Below, in pieces: positions 22,557 to 35,428 of a stretch of DNA of 64,000 nucleotides; the first letter of the stretch is position 1, and each line of letters starts with the position of its first letter. Where the stretch lies: NCBI GenBank assembly GCA_033977485.1, contig CM066988.1, forward strand, positions 8,225,501 to 8,289,500, in the 5' to 3' direction. The stretch is from Hydrangea macrophylla. Taxonomy: Eukaryota; Streptophyta; Magnoliopsida; Cornales; Hydrangeaceae. The notes beneath the pieces are model-generated. The model did not search any database and was not told where the DNA came from. It saw nothing but the letters and a program-made list of their open reading frames with translations. The translations under genes and the position numbers were made by a program.

Positions 22557-22904
22557 GGTCCTTTCAAATAAACAACACCATTAAAAAGACTTGCCCTCAA
22601 ACTTTATGGTGTCGAAGCTACGCCATTTCACCCCCTCGTATAATGCATAATCCTTTAGATATAGACGAGCTAACAACCCACCGCCTGAATGTCCCAAGTG
22701 TGCACTGACCTCCCAAAGTAATGTCCCAGACCACCCCATGGCTGCAGAATGCAGATTATAAGATAGTTTGCCACTGCTGCTTTAACCACGAGGACTTTTC
22801 CCCAAGTCAGCACTAATAGAGGCCACTTTTGTTCCATAAGAAACAATGTAAATAAAAGCAAGATGTGAATCTGGGAATCTCTTGTTATACCAACAAATAA
22901 TAGT
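22557..22904. other. unassigned, possibly gene- or element-derived
   Basis: A 63-codon frame on the minus strand (22861-22670) has no recognisable motif. No other feature seen. Confidence 0.35.
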
Positions 22905-23221
22905 TGTTGATATGCTTCAGTTACGGCATTTAGGAAACTACTTGCTAAAAGAACAATATAATTGGAGAAATTTCACCATGTAGTATTCACCCTCAAAGGG
23001 GGTATATATACTAGAAATACAAGGACAAGTCAGTAATGACTTAGGCCTAAAGAATAGCCTCAATGAGGACTAAACAAATATAGATAGTCAAAGAATACCC
23101 AAAATGAAGACTATATAAATAATTATATAGATAATCAATCACTAAACCTAAAATGAAGACTATACAAATATAGATAATCAATCACTAAAGAATGGCCTAA
23201 AACTAAAGAGGTTCCTTAACA
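22905..23221 (-). repeat. Ty1/copia-type 3' LTR on the minus strand, 317 bp
   Basis: On the minus strand it starts TGTTAAGGAACCTC at 23221 and ends ATATCAACA at 22905. The bases just upstream (23230-23222) are GCGGGGGAG, a classic copia polypurine tract. Only about 140 bp of element interior remains to the right (23222-23369). Confidence 0.55.
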
Positions 23222-23369
23222 CTCCCCCGCAAACCGGACGGCCTATGGAGGACGAGATTGGACCACAAAAGCTTAAAACGTTGCTCAATTGTGCAGCCCT
23301 TTAGTGAAGAGATTATGTAGATTCAGAAGTTAGCCCTAAACTTTAGGGATTAGTTTCTAAGAACCAGGA

Positions 23370-23660
23370 TGTTGACAGATTCATAATCCATAATCCCAGA
23401 AAGTCAAACCAGTCTGTACACATTAATTGATAGATTTTCTTGTCTTCCAGAGAGTTGATCCATCCCTGACTTATAGGCTGATTTTTCAGTTATATAGCAT
23501 AATTCACTAGTTGTAGTTTTCCTTTTATAGCTTCAATTGTATTTATTTCTTATGTTTTACTTTTGCCTAAGTTTTAGCTATACTTTTCTATATATATACA
23601 TTGTGAAATCTCAGATTTGGAATATGAGAAAAATATAGAGTTTTCCTCTCTATAATTCTT
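23370..23660 (+). repeat. degenerate Ty1/copia 5' LTR, about 290 bp
   Basis: TGTTGACAGATTC at the start, a TATA-like CTATATATATACATTG near 23590, and the primer site right after the end. The usual terminal CA is missing, so the exact right end is uncertain. Confidence 0.45.
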
Positions 23661-23662
23661 TA

Positions 23663-23674
23663 TGGTATCCGAGC
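23663..23674 (+). promoter_or_regulatory. primer-binding site of copia remnant
   Basis: TGGTATCCGAGC, one mismatch from the initiator-methionine tRNA complement. Confidence 0.6.
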
Positions 23675-23722
23675 AATAATACCAACTCCTCTCTTATGCC
23701 AAAATACGGCCCAGCCACCGGA

Positions 23723-25050
23723 ATGGCTACCAAAAAACAAACCTCTGAAGTCACAACCCCAAACAGCCTTGGAGCAACGGATAACTCACATCTTTCTCAT
23801 CTCCCATTACGGGTCATAAATCGAATGGGCAAAACTTTCTTCAATGGTCTCAATCCGTCATGATGTTCATATACGGCAAAGGCAAGGATGAGTACCTTAT
23901 TGGAGTTGCATTTCCTCCTACTAAAGAAGATCCCAAGTTCAAAGGATGGAAGGCAGAAAATAATATGGTTATGTCATGGCTGATAAACTCTATGAACAAC
24001 AACATAGGAGTGAATTTTCTTCTCTATAAAACTGCAAAGGAAATTTGGGATGCTTCAAGAGAGACGTTTTCAGCCAAGGAAAATACAGCGGAGCTATTTG
24101 AAGTTGAAGGTATTTTTCATGATTTGCGTCAAGTTAATCTCCCAGTCACTCAATACTTCAATCTTCTTACTCGACATTGGCAGCAATTGGCTGTGTTTGA
24201 AACTTATAAGTGGGATTGCCCAACTGATGGTACTAGATACAAAAAGATTGTTGAAAAAAAACAAGTTTACAAGTTCTTACTAGGGCTGAATAAAAATCTT
24301 GATGAGGTTCAGGGCAAAATATTGGGAACGAAGCCTCTTCCCAACCTCCGAGAAGCCTTCTCTGAAGTCTGCCGCAAGGAGAGTAGAAAGAAGTTTATGA
24401 TGGGGTCACAAAACCTCCAACCTGCTACCGAGAGTTCTGCTTTTGCTGCATGTTGTCCCCAATATTAGTCTCCTGACATTCGACAAAAGAAGCAGGGAAG
24501 ACCATGGTGTGATCACTGTCGCAAACCTGGACACACTAAGGACACATATTGTAAGATACACGGCAAACCAGCAAACTGGAAGTCAAGACAACCACCTGAA
24601 AGTCGAGGATTCATGACCAACAGCGATGAGAAGACATCGTTCGAAACTACACTCTTTAACAAAGAGCAGATTGAGCTTCTTCAGAAGATGTTCAGCCACC
24701 AAACAACACCCTCCACTCCAATCCCTGCCGAGACACAACCCGTGGATAGTAGACTCCGATGCATTAGATCATATGACCGGTAATGCTACACTATTCAAAA
24801 CTTACAGCCCAAGTTCTAGAAATTTGATGGTTCGAATTGCTGATGGATCATTGTCTAAAGTGGCAGGAATAGGATTGGTTACTATTACTGATGACCTGAC
24901 TTTAAAATATGTGCTCTTGGTTCCAAATTTGACTTGCAATTTGCTGTCCATTAGCAAACTCACCAAAGATCTGAATTGTGTTACTAACTTTTTCTCAAAT
25001 CATTGTGAATTTCAGGACTAGGAGTCAGGGAGGATGATTGGTCATTTGAA
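23723..25050 (+). pseudogene. Ty1/copia gag-protease, broken
   Basis: Starts at ATG 23723. A -1-type frame change near 23835 leads into the long frame 23860-24468, a copia Gag domain (WLINSMNNNIG, then TAKEIWDA and TRHWQQLA). A TAG at 24466 interrupts it. The same frame then shows a zinc knuckle at about 24508 (CDHCRKPGH...) whose last Cys is displaced by one residue. A second frame change near 24730 precedes the protease (WIVDSDALDHMTGN), in which the catalytic Asp-Ser-Gly has become Asp-Ser-Asp. Another stop lies at 25019. The copy ends abruptly at about 25050, where LINE sequence takes over. Integrase and reverse transcriptase are absent, so it cannot be autonomous. Confidence 0.85.
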
Positions 25051-25288
25051 TGAAGAAACAAAGCTGCTGTTGGAGGAGTTGGATAGCTTCACTGTCTCCC
25101 ATGTGAGGTGGAATGATAACAAAGTAGCTCACCATCTTGCCCGTACATCATGTCGGTCAAGAGACGTCATATGGGTTTTTTTTATTTTTCAGGGAAGTCT
25201 TCCCCCTTGTTTTCAAGCCTTTGTTCTTGCTGATGTAAACTCTAGTTGATCTTGCTTAGTTGAGATTCTGTCCATCAAAAAAAAAAAG
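25051..25288 (+). mobile_element. LINE 3' end (RNase H C-terminus, 3' UTR, poly-A), copy 3
   Basis: Codons at about 25050-25249 read as the end of a plant LINE RNase H domain (LLLEELDSF, VSHVRWNDNKVAHHLAR), then a short 3' UTR and an A11 tail at about 25278-25288. It is the homologue of 18343-18617 at the same relative site, and retains about 70 bp that copy 2 has lost. Confidence 0.75.
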
Positions 25289-25708
25289 AGTTTAAACTTT
25301 TGATTTCAATACCTTGATGCGCGTATTCTAGTTTCAATTTCATCGGATTTTATTTTCTTGTTTTAGAATTTTTTTTCTTTTCTTTTTTCGGTTTTTAGCT
25401 AGAGTTTTACTTGTTAAAACTAAGTCCCAATAGGTTGCAATATATGTGTTAGGAATTAGGATTTTTTTTTTTAAAGAAGGTTCACTTTTTTTTTTCCTCA
25501 GAGACAGGTTATTAGTTATTTCTAAAGTTTTCTAGGTCTTTAATTAAGGAGTCAATCAAGGAGGAAAAATAGGTCTCACTTCCTTAAAAGGTTACGGTTT
25601 TAATACTTTTATGATTATTATTATTATCATTATTATTGTTGTTATTATTATTACATTTATATATTTATATATATAATTATATATAAGATAAGAAGTTCAC
25701 TTGGGAGC
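25289..25708. repeat. segmental duplication, copy 3, part 1
   Basis: Begins GAGTTTAAACTTTTGATTTC directly after the LINE tail, as in copy 2, and runs through the TTA tract to the solo LTR. The small gene is absent from this copy, whose left junction lies inside the LINE. Confidence 0.75.
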
Positions 25709-27309
25709 TGATTCGAGGTGAAAAGTGCATATACATAGTGTATTATATGGTCCTTTATGCATGCTTTTATCCCCAAAGTTCCTACATTTAGGTTCATTTT
25801 AATAACAATGTTCTTTTTATTGTGCTAATGATAAAATATATGTTTATGCGTTGTTTTATAGGTATTAGAATGTAAATCAATGAAGTGAAGCTAAAGAAAA
25901 GTGATTCTGGTGAAGAGAGCAACGGAAGCAACTGAGAAAATACTATTTTTGACAATGAAAACTTCAGATATGGATCCTAGAAATACAAAATGTAGATCTT
26001 TGAGTTACGGTCACGTGACCGCAATCGGGAGGTCAATACGAGGTCCGAGTGAAAAGTTATGGTTATTCTCCCATCGGTGCGCAGAGCTGTCAAAATCAGA
26101 GAAGTTCAAAGGCTTGAGTAGAGTTCAATCGATTGAGAGTTCGATCGATCGAACTAAGCTCGATTGATTGAACTTTATTTTCACCCAAAAGTTGGGTAAA
26201 CTCTGCAGAAACCCTATAAATAAGTCGTTTTGATACCAGACGAAGGGAGGACGCTCCAGAACGCGAAAAACAGCAATTTTAGGGTAGTTTTAGGGTTAGT
26301 TTAGGAGTAGTTTAGGTTAGATCAATCTTCTTTTTCCTCTTTTCCATTGTAAACTCAAGATTCAAGTTGATTTCAAAGTTGTATTCAGATTTATTCCAGG
26401 TTTTTTCCTTTCCTTTATCTTATTTGATTGTTTATTGATATAGTTGTTATGTTGCTTTAGTTTACTGTTTCTGCACATATTTTATTATGTTTCTGTAGTT
26501 TAGACGTTGGGAATATGTGATGAATCATTGATTCCCAGCCTCTGCCATGCAATCTTTAGAAATTCTGGGCTCGATCGATCGAAGACATTTTGATCGATCG
26601 AACCCGAGCCATAGTCAATCGATCGAAGGCATTTCGATCGATTGAAGGATGTGGCAGTCCGATCGATCGAGAGCGCGTCGATCGATCAAATCTATTGATT
26701 CCTGAGATGATTCTTTTAAGTAATCCATGACTTTCTATTTTAGAAATCTGTCATCAAATTATCCCTATAAGCTCAGTTTGTTACAACAGTTTTTAGAACA
26801 TAAAGCCTTAAGGCTATTTTCTTCAATGACTTTTGAAAACAACTTTGAATGCTAACACCATTTGGAATAACCATTGTTTTAAACCGTCTTCCAAGTATTT
26901 TAAATCAACTGTGATGATGTAGTTCCAGTCATGAAAGGGCTATTGATTCTATATCCTTAGAAAAATACGGAATACTGAAAAGGAATGAATTCCATAGAAC
27001 GTTAATGGGTACGTATGGCAGATGGTTAGGATTAATGTGGATTCACGTGTTTCCAACACCTTTAATTTATTTATCTCTTTAGTTATGTTTCTTTATACTT
27101 AAGTTTATTATTTAGTTTAATTAAATTATTTAGGATTTGTTACAACCTTCACTCCTACAATTCATCTTTTCTTTTTCTTTAGGTTGTAACTTAGTATATA
27201 TTTTTCCTATTCTTTTCCTGTGGGATCGACCTAGACTTATCCAGTATTACTTGCGCGAGCACCTACACTTGAGTATTGCACAAGAGCGCACAACTTTTTA
27301 GTCGTGTCA
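25709..27309 (+). mobile_element. solo LTR of an Athila-type element, 1601 bp
   Basis: Ends TGATTCGAGG ... CGTGTCA. The 3' part (CCTGTGGGATCGACCT, then TTACTTGCGCGAGCACC) is homologous to the Athila LTR at 41625-43263. Duplicated target GGAGC / AGAGC (one change). The TATA box CTATAAATAA (26213) is preceded 40 bp upstream by a cluster of TCGATCGATCGA words (26123-26173). A second cluster is at 26571-26690, in the same order and relative place as in the intact Athila LTR. Confidence 0.85.
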
Positions 27310-27697
27310 AGAGCCTCTTAGTAGATGGTGAATTAAGAAGACTTTTTTTTTTTGCCCAGCCAATTGGACTTGGCAAATTGGCTAGGCAAATTACCTATTT
27401 GCCTAGTAGAATAGGAAAATGCTTTAGCCAATTTGCTCAATCCACTCCAATCATACTACCCAAAAAAAACTAGTCAATTATTTTATTTTACTATATTTTC
27501 ATTCAATCAAGCACTTACTTTTTTTTAAAATGACATAAAGCTCAGATTTTAAAAAATTTTAAAACACTTTTTGATTAAAATGACAAAACTTATACCTCTA
27601 GTCTATCCTCTTATTAACAACGATGTTAGGGGTACGCCCTTACATACCCAAAAAGCATCATTACCCTGAGGTGGACCAATGAGAAGAGACTGACAGT
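27310..27697. repeat. segmental duplication, copy 3, part 2
   Basis: Continues from AGAGCCTCTTAG through the TTTGCCCAG block and the left half of a MITE (from 27626) to the nested-insertion point. Confidence 0.75.
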
Positions 27698-30600
27698 GGA
27701 CCTGTGGATATCACAATTTTCTTTCTTTTACCCACAGCTTTTCTATTAAATCTTTTCTAAATTTCAAATCAAAACAAATGAGTCGCCACTTAATTTTTCA
27801 AAGGAAAACTAAGAAACCATTTCAAAAGGAAACTGATCTTTTGCGAAACCAAAGATTAACTAGGTCCGGGGATTATGGAATGAGAAGGGAAGGAGCCCAT
27901 CGGACTAAAACACCCCTTCTTGTCCTATCTCGTGATAGGCCTCTACTTAACATCCTTTTAATTGAATTACTAATATAAGCATGCCCTCAACTAATACATA
28001 GATATACGTATACATTACACAAACATGTCGAAATGGTGTGAAATTACCAATTTACAAAATATCATTCAAAAGCCACGTAATTCAAGTAGCAAGCAATATG
28101 ATATGTAAGTAGGGAACTAGAGAACTGACTTAGGATCTGTGGACACGCGGAATCGGACCACTTCTCTCTTGTTTGAGATTGTTTTGAAAAGGAATTTGAA
28201 TCAGAGAAAGAAAATGAAAGGTCTGTTGAAAACAGATACAGAGTCGCCACTTGGTCTTTAAGGAACCAAGAAACCTAATTTTGACTCACCCAAGCAGATA
28301 AGGGCACCGGCCCTTCATAACCAAAGAACTTGGTTCGGGGTTTTGGTACGAGAGAGGAAGGAGCCTTTGTCACGACTAAAACACCCTCAACTCGCCCCGT
28401 CTTTCGACGGGCCTCAATTAGCATCCAAATAATCATCTTATATTATGTTTGGTTCGACAAATAATACTATGATAGTATATTACATCACATAAGAAAATTT
28501 GAAATGGAAGATCTAAAGATAAGATATCATTCATAAGATCTAAGTCAAATATCATGCAATGTAAAGTGAAAGATCACGCAAATAAACCTAGGAAAAATCG
28601 TCTAATCATATATCAAATAATCAAGACTTCCTAATCTAAAGGGGGACACGAATTGTTATTGAAACAAATAAACAAAGAAATCAAAATATGCTTAGCAAGC
28701 TAGTATGATGCATGTTAATCTTTGAGAAAAGAAGATCTCTCAATCCCCGGGACGGATGAGAAAGGATGATTAGATCGAGGGGAAGCATGAACGTGCGATC
28801 ATGATCGTTCCTTATAATCTTCTTAGATTAGGAGTCACAAAAGCCCCAAATCTTGCATGGATGCAATGTATGATCCTAAAATGTGCAAAGGTTGTAGTGT
28901 GTTTTGTGTACATGAATTTCTAGAATGACTTAGAAGTCTATAATGTGTATGAATGAATGAATGAAATTAACATGGGATATGTACAAATGTGGTATGAACT
29001 ACTTCCTAAGATATGAACTAATTTGGAATGCATATGAGCATCAAGTCAAAGAATGAAAGTTGAAATGTGCTTGCTGTGAATAGTGGACAGAACAGTAGCA
29101 TGATCTTTTAGAATTTGAAAAGAGGGGTTAGGAATGTTTTCAATGCATGATTTTTTATGGAGATGTTCCTTATTGTGTCTAGAACACAACCCAAAAGGCC
29201 AATCTTGAATATATATCACAGATTGAGAGAAATCACATAAACAATAGAGGTCACTCAGGAACAGAGTCCGTACCGTCGACTGAAATGTTGAAAAATCTTA
29301 GAAAATGAAAACTAATGATCTAGAGGCCCATTTTATACAGAAAGTTCCCTAAGACATTGAAGTTTAAGGGAAAAATAAGTTAGGACCACCCCTTTTGGAA
29401 AAGTTTTCTGTAAAACAAGTTGGAAGTGGACCTACCTGCTGTGACAGCAAAGACAGAATGTCTGGAAGGAATGTTTGGGTCCAAATGGACCATTTTCAAG
29501 TACTTCCAAGTCAAGCCAAAAATCATGGGTGTTCTATAGTGAGTTAGAAAGAATTTCCAAGTGGTCTTGCATTCATACATTGAGTATTGAACTCAAAATA
29601 ATTCCTTGAAGTTAAATGACTCACTGTTTTGAGGGTTTTGACAAAAACAAGGTTTATTTCTTGAAATCAAAATGAGGGGTTTAAGAGGGGGGTTTTGAAA
29701 TGAGGGTTTTGAAAGTATACTTCCAGATCTTGGATGAATATCAATTCCCAACTTATTTCAAGAACTTCCCAAGTATTTGCAAACCATGGTTTTATTTGGA
29801 AACCAAACTCAAGAATCTATGGGAGTATGATACATGAGAGGATAGATGATACATGATATGATATAGCATGCTAAAAGTGGTAAAGAACATGTGCATGGGA
29901 TATGGGTTCATCTAGATACAAGAGAGTGTTGCATCAAAATGTGAAAGCCAAAAAGTGAAATGCTGTGAATAGTGGACAGACTGTATGCATTACTTTGTAA
30001 CATTATAATGGGAGGTCAAACATGCCTAGTAAAATGTGGAAAAATTCAGAGATCATCCTTACTGTGTCTAGAAAATTACCCAAAAAGCCAAACCTCAATA
30101 GCTATTACAGATTAAAATAAAAAAATCAGAATGTACACATGACTCAGAAAAAAAAGCTGCACTGTTGACTGATTTTGTATGATTTTTCATAAATCAAAGA
30201 AAGGGGTTATGACGACCCATTATACACCAAAAGTTTTCTAAGACACCCAAGTTTCATAAAAAAAATAGAAAAGATATATGTACAGTGACGAAAATATCCA
30301 GAATAAGTGCAAGAAGTTGGGTGAACATTCTGTGAGAACAGAGGCAGATTATGAATATTAACTTCTCACATCCAAAACAAATACTTTCATATCTCTATAA
30401 TTGATGGGAAAAATCAGAGACAAACTATGATGTCTTAGGAAGATTTTCCAAGTGGTTTCATCATCATAACTCAAGTATTTAATTCAAAACAAATCTTTGA
30501 ATCTGAACAGCTCACTGTTTTGGATCATTCTTGAAGAAAATGGATTTGGGTTTTGAAATAGAGTTTGAGTTCTTGATTGGGGGTTTTGAAATAGATGTTC

Positions 30601-31403
30601 AAAGCATGAACTTAAACTCTTGAGATGACCATGTGACCACTTAGAACCTCATCCAACCTTGAATCATCAAAGAACTCCTAATATTATTGGAGAGATTCAT
30701 TTTTATTTTGGACATAACTTCAATACATTTCAAGAACATCTTGGAAGTATTGAGGTTATGATCATCATCTATCAAACATGTTTTTGAGGTCAAGAGCTAC
30801 TATCCATAAGGATTCACTCACCCCAAATTTCATGTCATCACTTAGATGATGATGAACTAGTAAGTAAATAAAGAAAATAAAAAGAAATGAGATTAAGAAG
30901 AGATGAACATAATATGAACAAGCAAGTAAATAACAATCAATAGATGATAATCAATATGATTTTGGACTTGTAGCTTGGTGTTTCACTCATAGATTTTGAC
31001 ATTTGGACATGGAAGTAGCTTCCTAACTCAAGAATGCTCAAGAATGGTGATTGGGTATATTGATGATGAAGTATATAGAAAAATGGTGGAGGAAAACAAG
31101 ATTAGAACTCACTTTTATTGGAAAAAATGGAAGAAGAAGATTACTTCTTCTCTTTCTCTCTCTATATTTCCCTAGAGTTTCTTCCAAAGCTTTCTCTAAG
31201 CTTCCATGTCCCTCCCCTAAATGGAAGTAAATGGCTTCTTTTATAGGCAAAGGAGGGGTGGTAAATGGAGTTTTAAAAAGTTTAAAATGGTCTCCCATTG
31301 GTCCAAAATAAGCTGGGAATCAAAACTACGTCGTTTTGGTTTTTAATTAATCAAAATGGGACCCCAAAAGAAATTACAAAAACTCACTGTTCTGGAGGGG
31401 AGG

Positions 31404-31440
31404 GCCGCGGCGGCACTGGGCCAGTGCCGCGGCGGCACTG
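31404..31440. repeat. GC-rich inverted word pair in nested LTR
   Basis: GCCGCGGCGGCACTG occurs twice, separated by GGCCAGT, together forming overlapping palindromes. It lies 158 bp upstream of the TATA box in the element's sense. Confidence 0.8.
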
Positions 31441-31575
31441 CTCCTCCCTTCGTCCAGATAATGCTGTTTAGGCCCCCTGAGGTTCCGGTATTCGCGAAAA
31501 GGCCCTATTTCGTCCGAAATTCACAGAAAATGTATATGAACTCCAAACTGAGGTTGTGATATACCGTTGGAAAGG

Positions 31576-32797
31576 TATTGGAGTCTACTTTACATAAAAA
31601 AATAGTTCGGGGATAAGTCACTTTGAAAAGTTTTGCGGTATTTGCGATAAAAGCCAATTTGATCGCCTTTTTCGCCTTTGGAAATTTATAATAAATTCGT
31701 TTTAAATCCAAAAATTATGTGCGATATACCGTTGGAAAGCTATTGACCTCTAGTATCCATGAAAAATGTTTGAAGATTGTTTTGGTGCCCCGGTTCCAAA
31801 GTCAAATTCTGGTCAAACTGGTCAAACTTGGGATTCCCGGGAAGTTCTAGAAACCTCCGGGAGTTCCCGGGAGCTGATGTTTTCGCTCGATTTTCTTTTG
31901 GAACTTATTTTAAGACTTTTCTCATGATTTAAAATGATTCTGGTGAATTCGGACGATTTCGGTCAAACTTGGTCAAACTTGGTCAAACCTAGTCAAACCT
32001 TGGTCAAACCGGTCAACGGGGACTTTCCGGGACTTCCGGGACTTCCGGGGGTCTCTGGGAGCTAACGATTTCATCTGATTTCTCTTAGAAACTCATTTTA
32101 TCGCTTTCCTTACGACGTAGCATGTTTTCAGAACTTTGGGACCAAATCTGGGAGTTTCTGGGCTTTTAGGGGTCATTTTATCATTTTATTGGAGTCTACT
32201 TTACATAAAAAATAGTTCGGGGATAAGTCACTTTGAAAAGTTTTGCGGTATTTGCGATAAAAGCCAATTTGATCGCCTTTTTCGCCTTTGGAAATTTATA
32301 ATAAATTCGTTTTAAATCCAAAAATTATGTGCGATATACCGTTGGAAAGCTATTGACCTCTAGTATCCATGAAAAATATTTGAAGATTGTTTTGGTGCCC
32401 CGGTTCCAAAGTCAAATTCTGGTCAAACTGGTCAAACCTGGGATTCCCGGGAAGTTCTAGAAACCTCCGGGAGTTCCCGGGAGCTGATGTTTTCGCTCGA
32501 TTTTCTTTTGGAACTTGTTTTAAGACTTTTCTCATGATTTAAAATGATTCTGGTGAATTCGGACGATTTCGGTCAAACTTGGTCAAACCTTGGTCAAACC
32601 TAGTCAAACATTGGTCAAACCGGTCAACGGGGACTTTCCGGGAACTTCCGGGACTTCCGGGGGTCTCTGGGAGCTGACGATTTCATCTGATTTCTCTTAG
32701 AAACTCATTTTATCGCTTTCCTTACGACGTAGCATGTTTTCAGAACTTTGGGACCAAATCTGGGAGATTTTGGGCTTTTAGGGGTCATTTTGGTCAT
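31576..32797. repeat. 611-bp tandem duplication inside nested LTR
   Basis: 31576-32186 and 32187-about 32797 are near-identical (TATTGGAGTCTACTTTACAT ... GGACCAAATCTGGGAG), with only scattered substitutions and a few small indels. Confidence 0.9.
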
Positions 32798-33361
32798 TCT
32801 GAGCATTCTGAGAGATAGAGCTGACTTCCAGGAGTCCTTTTGAGTCTTTTACGATCATTGTGAACCACCAAGCTATGGGTCTCCTAAATCTGATAGCCGA
32901 CAAAATGGGGTGTCTACAGGATCCAGCCGCGATGTTAAACGTGAAATGCATACAAATGAAAAAAAATCCTAGAAAAGAGTCTCTAATCACATGTATTCAC
33001 ATAAGGCAAGATCCTAATTCTAATGCGTCGCGCATGAGGTTGAAAAATCGATAAAATCAAGAAATTAAAATAAACTAAAAAGGAGTTCAAGAAATCATAC
33101 CTTAATAGCGCTACAAAACAAAGGGTTAGTCCACATGATATACAAGATATAAAGTTGGATCTTAAATAACAATCCTAGACTTATAGCTTAAATCTATTCA
33201 GTATAATTAAATCTAAAGTGGACAAGTCCTAATTACAAACATCAAGCCACATGGATGAATGTATACATGAACAAGAGTGAATTATGAAATATTCATTGAT
33301 TTGGATCACTTAAACTTTGAATTCAAGTTTAATTGATCATTATTAAAACATGGCTTGAGCC

Positions 33362-34440
33362 CTAGATCATAGAAAAGTCATTTGGACCATTGTTTACAAA
33401 GTTGGTCAAATATGTCATAAAATTTTGAAAATTACAGAGGGCAGACCAGAAAGCAAAAGACATAAAAAGCATACTTCCCATGGTTTGATGTCGGTGAATG
33501 TTGGACACAAGATGCCTCTGTGTGTCTAGTTTCCATCCCAAATAGAAAATCAAAGTTTCAACGGTTAGATCTCTGGGAAATGGACAAAAATCAGACATCA
33601 CTCAGAGATTTACAAATCTCTATCCAGAGATTTTGTACGATTTTCTAAAAATAGTAAAAAGATTAGAAATGCTTTGTTCATTTTAGGGTAGCTTCCTAAT
33701 ACATTATCCTACTTAGAAAGAATTATTTTGGGTAACAAGTGTTAGGTTAAGGTTCTGATTAGCTTGTTTCAAAAGGGTGTTACTGTTCTGAATCTCTGGA
33801 CAGATTGTAGCAACTTCACAAAACTCATGACCAAACCACTTTAAACATGAAATCTCCTTAAAACAAAAATTGCAGTGGTAGAACTCCGAGTTATAGACAC
33901 TTTCCCGTTGGTTTCACTTAATTCCAACGGTTAGATTGTCAACTAAAAATCCTTGATCAAAACTGGTTTATGAACTCACTGTTTTCATTGCCAAGTTCAA
34001 CTTTTATTTATTAAACCCAACTATTAAACCATGAAGTTGGGGTTAATCCAAACTACTTCTCCTACCATTTGATGGTCATTGGAGATTAAAGACCCTTGTA
34101 CTTGTAGATTTCAAACGAAGTACGAATAGACTTCTTAAAATCTCAAGATGATGAATCTAAACCATTGAGATAGGCTAGACTCAAACTACTTTCTCCTACC
34201 ATTTGATGGTCATTGGAGATGAAGATATGACTAATACTCATGAGTCTTTAAGGAATATAAAGAGATTCCATGAGAACTCCAAGTAAGGGAACTCAAACCA
34301 TGGTAAGGGTTTGGATTCATCCACTTGTCCTTATGTAAAAGATGATCAACCTTAAGTCTTCCATGGAAAGCACATGCTTATATGGAATCAAGGGATCAAA
34401 CTCAAGAGTTTTCAAGAGAGATATTGATGATCTCTAAGAA
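33362..34440. other. non-coding body of LARD LTR
   Basis: Contains a repeated stretch (CTACCATTTGATGGTCATTGG near 34059 and 34195). The minus-strand frame at 33601-33362 is also open at 40850-40611 in the other LTR, but it has no motif and ordinary LTR homology explains that. Confidence 0.5.
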
Positions 34441-34868
34441 TCTCCAGAGGGAAGTATAAACAATAAGAAGAAATGAAATAAAGAAAAACTAAGTAGTTTG
34501 AAGATTAGAGGCTTAAAAGAAAGAATGAAAAGAAACAACTTATGGTTAGAGGATCACCTCCAAACTATCCTCAAAGCTTGTCTACTTTGAAGGTCTTCCA
34601 AGCTCTTCTTTCAAGTTCTCCTCCCAATGTTCTCTCTTCTACCCAAATATTCTTCTCTCAAAAGTTCTCCTAAATTCCTCTCAAATTCCCCCAATATTCT
34701 CTTTTTTTCTTCTCAATGAAGATACCTCTTCTTATATAGACAAAAATACTTAGGTAATTTCAGTGAATTCGGAGTAAAAAACAGCTGTAAATACAGTATT
34801 TGGTGGTACAATGCGTACTTTCTGAAAAAAGCAGACTGCTGGAGCTAACGGTAGTCAGGAAGTTTTCT

Positions 34869-35153
34869 GCGGCACTCCGAGAATGCCGGAATGGTACTTC
34901 GCAAAAGCCGGGACGGCATTCCGTGATTGCCGCACGGCACTTACTGAGAGCCGCGCCAAATTATTGATTGTCGCGTTTATGTCAATCCTACTTTATCAGT
35001 TTTTTTTATCCGCATACATATACGTATTGTACCACAAAATACAGACTTTAAAAGCAAACGGCAGTCAAAAAATGTTGGCGGTAATTGATGAGTGCCGCAA
35101 CGGCTATTGATGAGTGCCGCACGGCACTTATGGAGTGCCGCAGAAGCTGTCGA
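34869..35153. repeat. GTGCCGC/GCGGCAC word cluster in LARD LTR
   Basis: Words such as GTGCCGCACGGCAC, GCGGCACTC, GACGGCATT and GAGTGCCGC recur about ten times, many as inverted pairs. Homologous cluster in the other LTR at about 56697-56990, with some words mutated. Confidence 0.75.
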
Positions 35154-35414
35154 GTGTTGTGTGTTAGCAAATTTTCTCTTTCTTACCTTTTCTTTTCCTC
35201 TTTTTCTTCTAAAAAGTTCATTTTCGAAAATAGTGTCTTATACTTGAATTTTCCTAAACACCCAGTATTTCTCTTTTCCTGTGAAAATTTTATCCCGATT
35301 AGAGAACTTTCTGAAGAGCTTGGAATACTTCAAATTTTTCGGTCATTATCATCATCGGACATGGAGGTGACACTCCCCTAAATTCGACGTTTGGTCAAAA
35401 TTGGGGTGTCTACA

Positions 35415-35428
35415 GTTTGCCCCTCTTC
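35415..35428 (-). promoter_or_regulatory. polypurine tract of the LARD-like element
   Basis: GAAGAGGGGCAAAC on the minus strand, directly before the LTR start TGTAGACACC. Confidence 0.75.

Larger units (their letters stand above)
28138..32918 (-). mobile_element. nested solo LTR of a related family, 4781 bp
   Basis: Minus-strand ends TGTAGACACCCC ... CGTGTCCACA, target duplication GGATC at 28133-28137 and 32919-32923. The right LTR near 40170 shows the empty site (GGGATCCAGCCGCG). U5 shares order and words with the host LTR (GAGTCGCCACTT, a GACTAAAACACCC block), so it is a cousin family. The TATA box is CTATAAAAGAAG (31246-31235). A GC-rich inverted word pair is at 31404-31440. No coding frame of note. 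Confidence 0.85.
27703..35414 (-). repeat. 3' LTR of the LARD-like element (interrupted)
   Basis: Left copy in window coordinates: 27703-28137 plus 32919-35414, split by a solo LTR. The TATA box TCTATATAAG is on the minus strand at 34740-34731. Upstream of it (34869-35153) is a cluster of GTGCCGC/GCGGCAC words. U5 carries TGGCGACTC (27788-27780), the core of the element's own primer site. Confidence 0.85.

Noticed and set aside
22670..22861. 63-codon minus-strand hydrophobic frame
   Set aside because: No motif, no plausible gene context, surrounded by copia remnants.
33362..33601. 79-codon minus-strand frame conserved at 40611-40850
   Set aside because: Conserved because both lie in LTRs of one element. 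It has no recognisable motif and is not maintained by any visible codon-level pattern.
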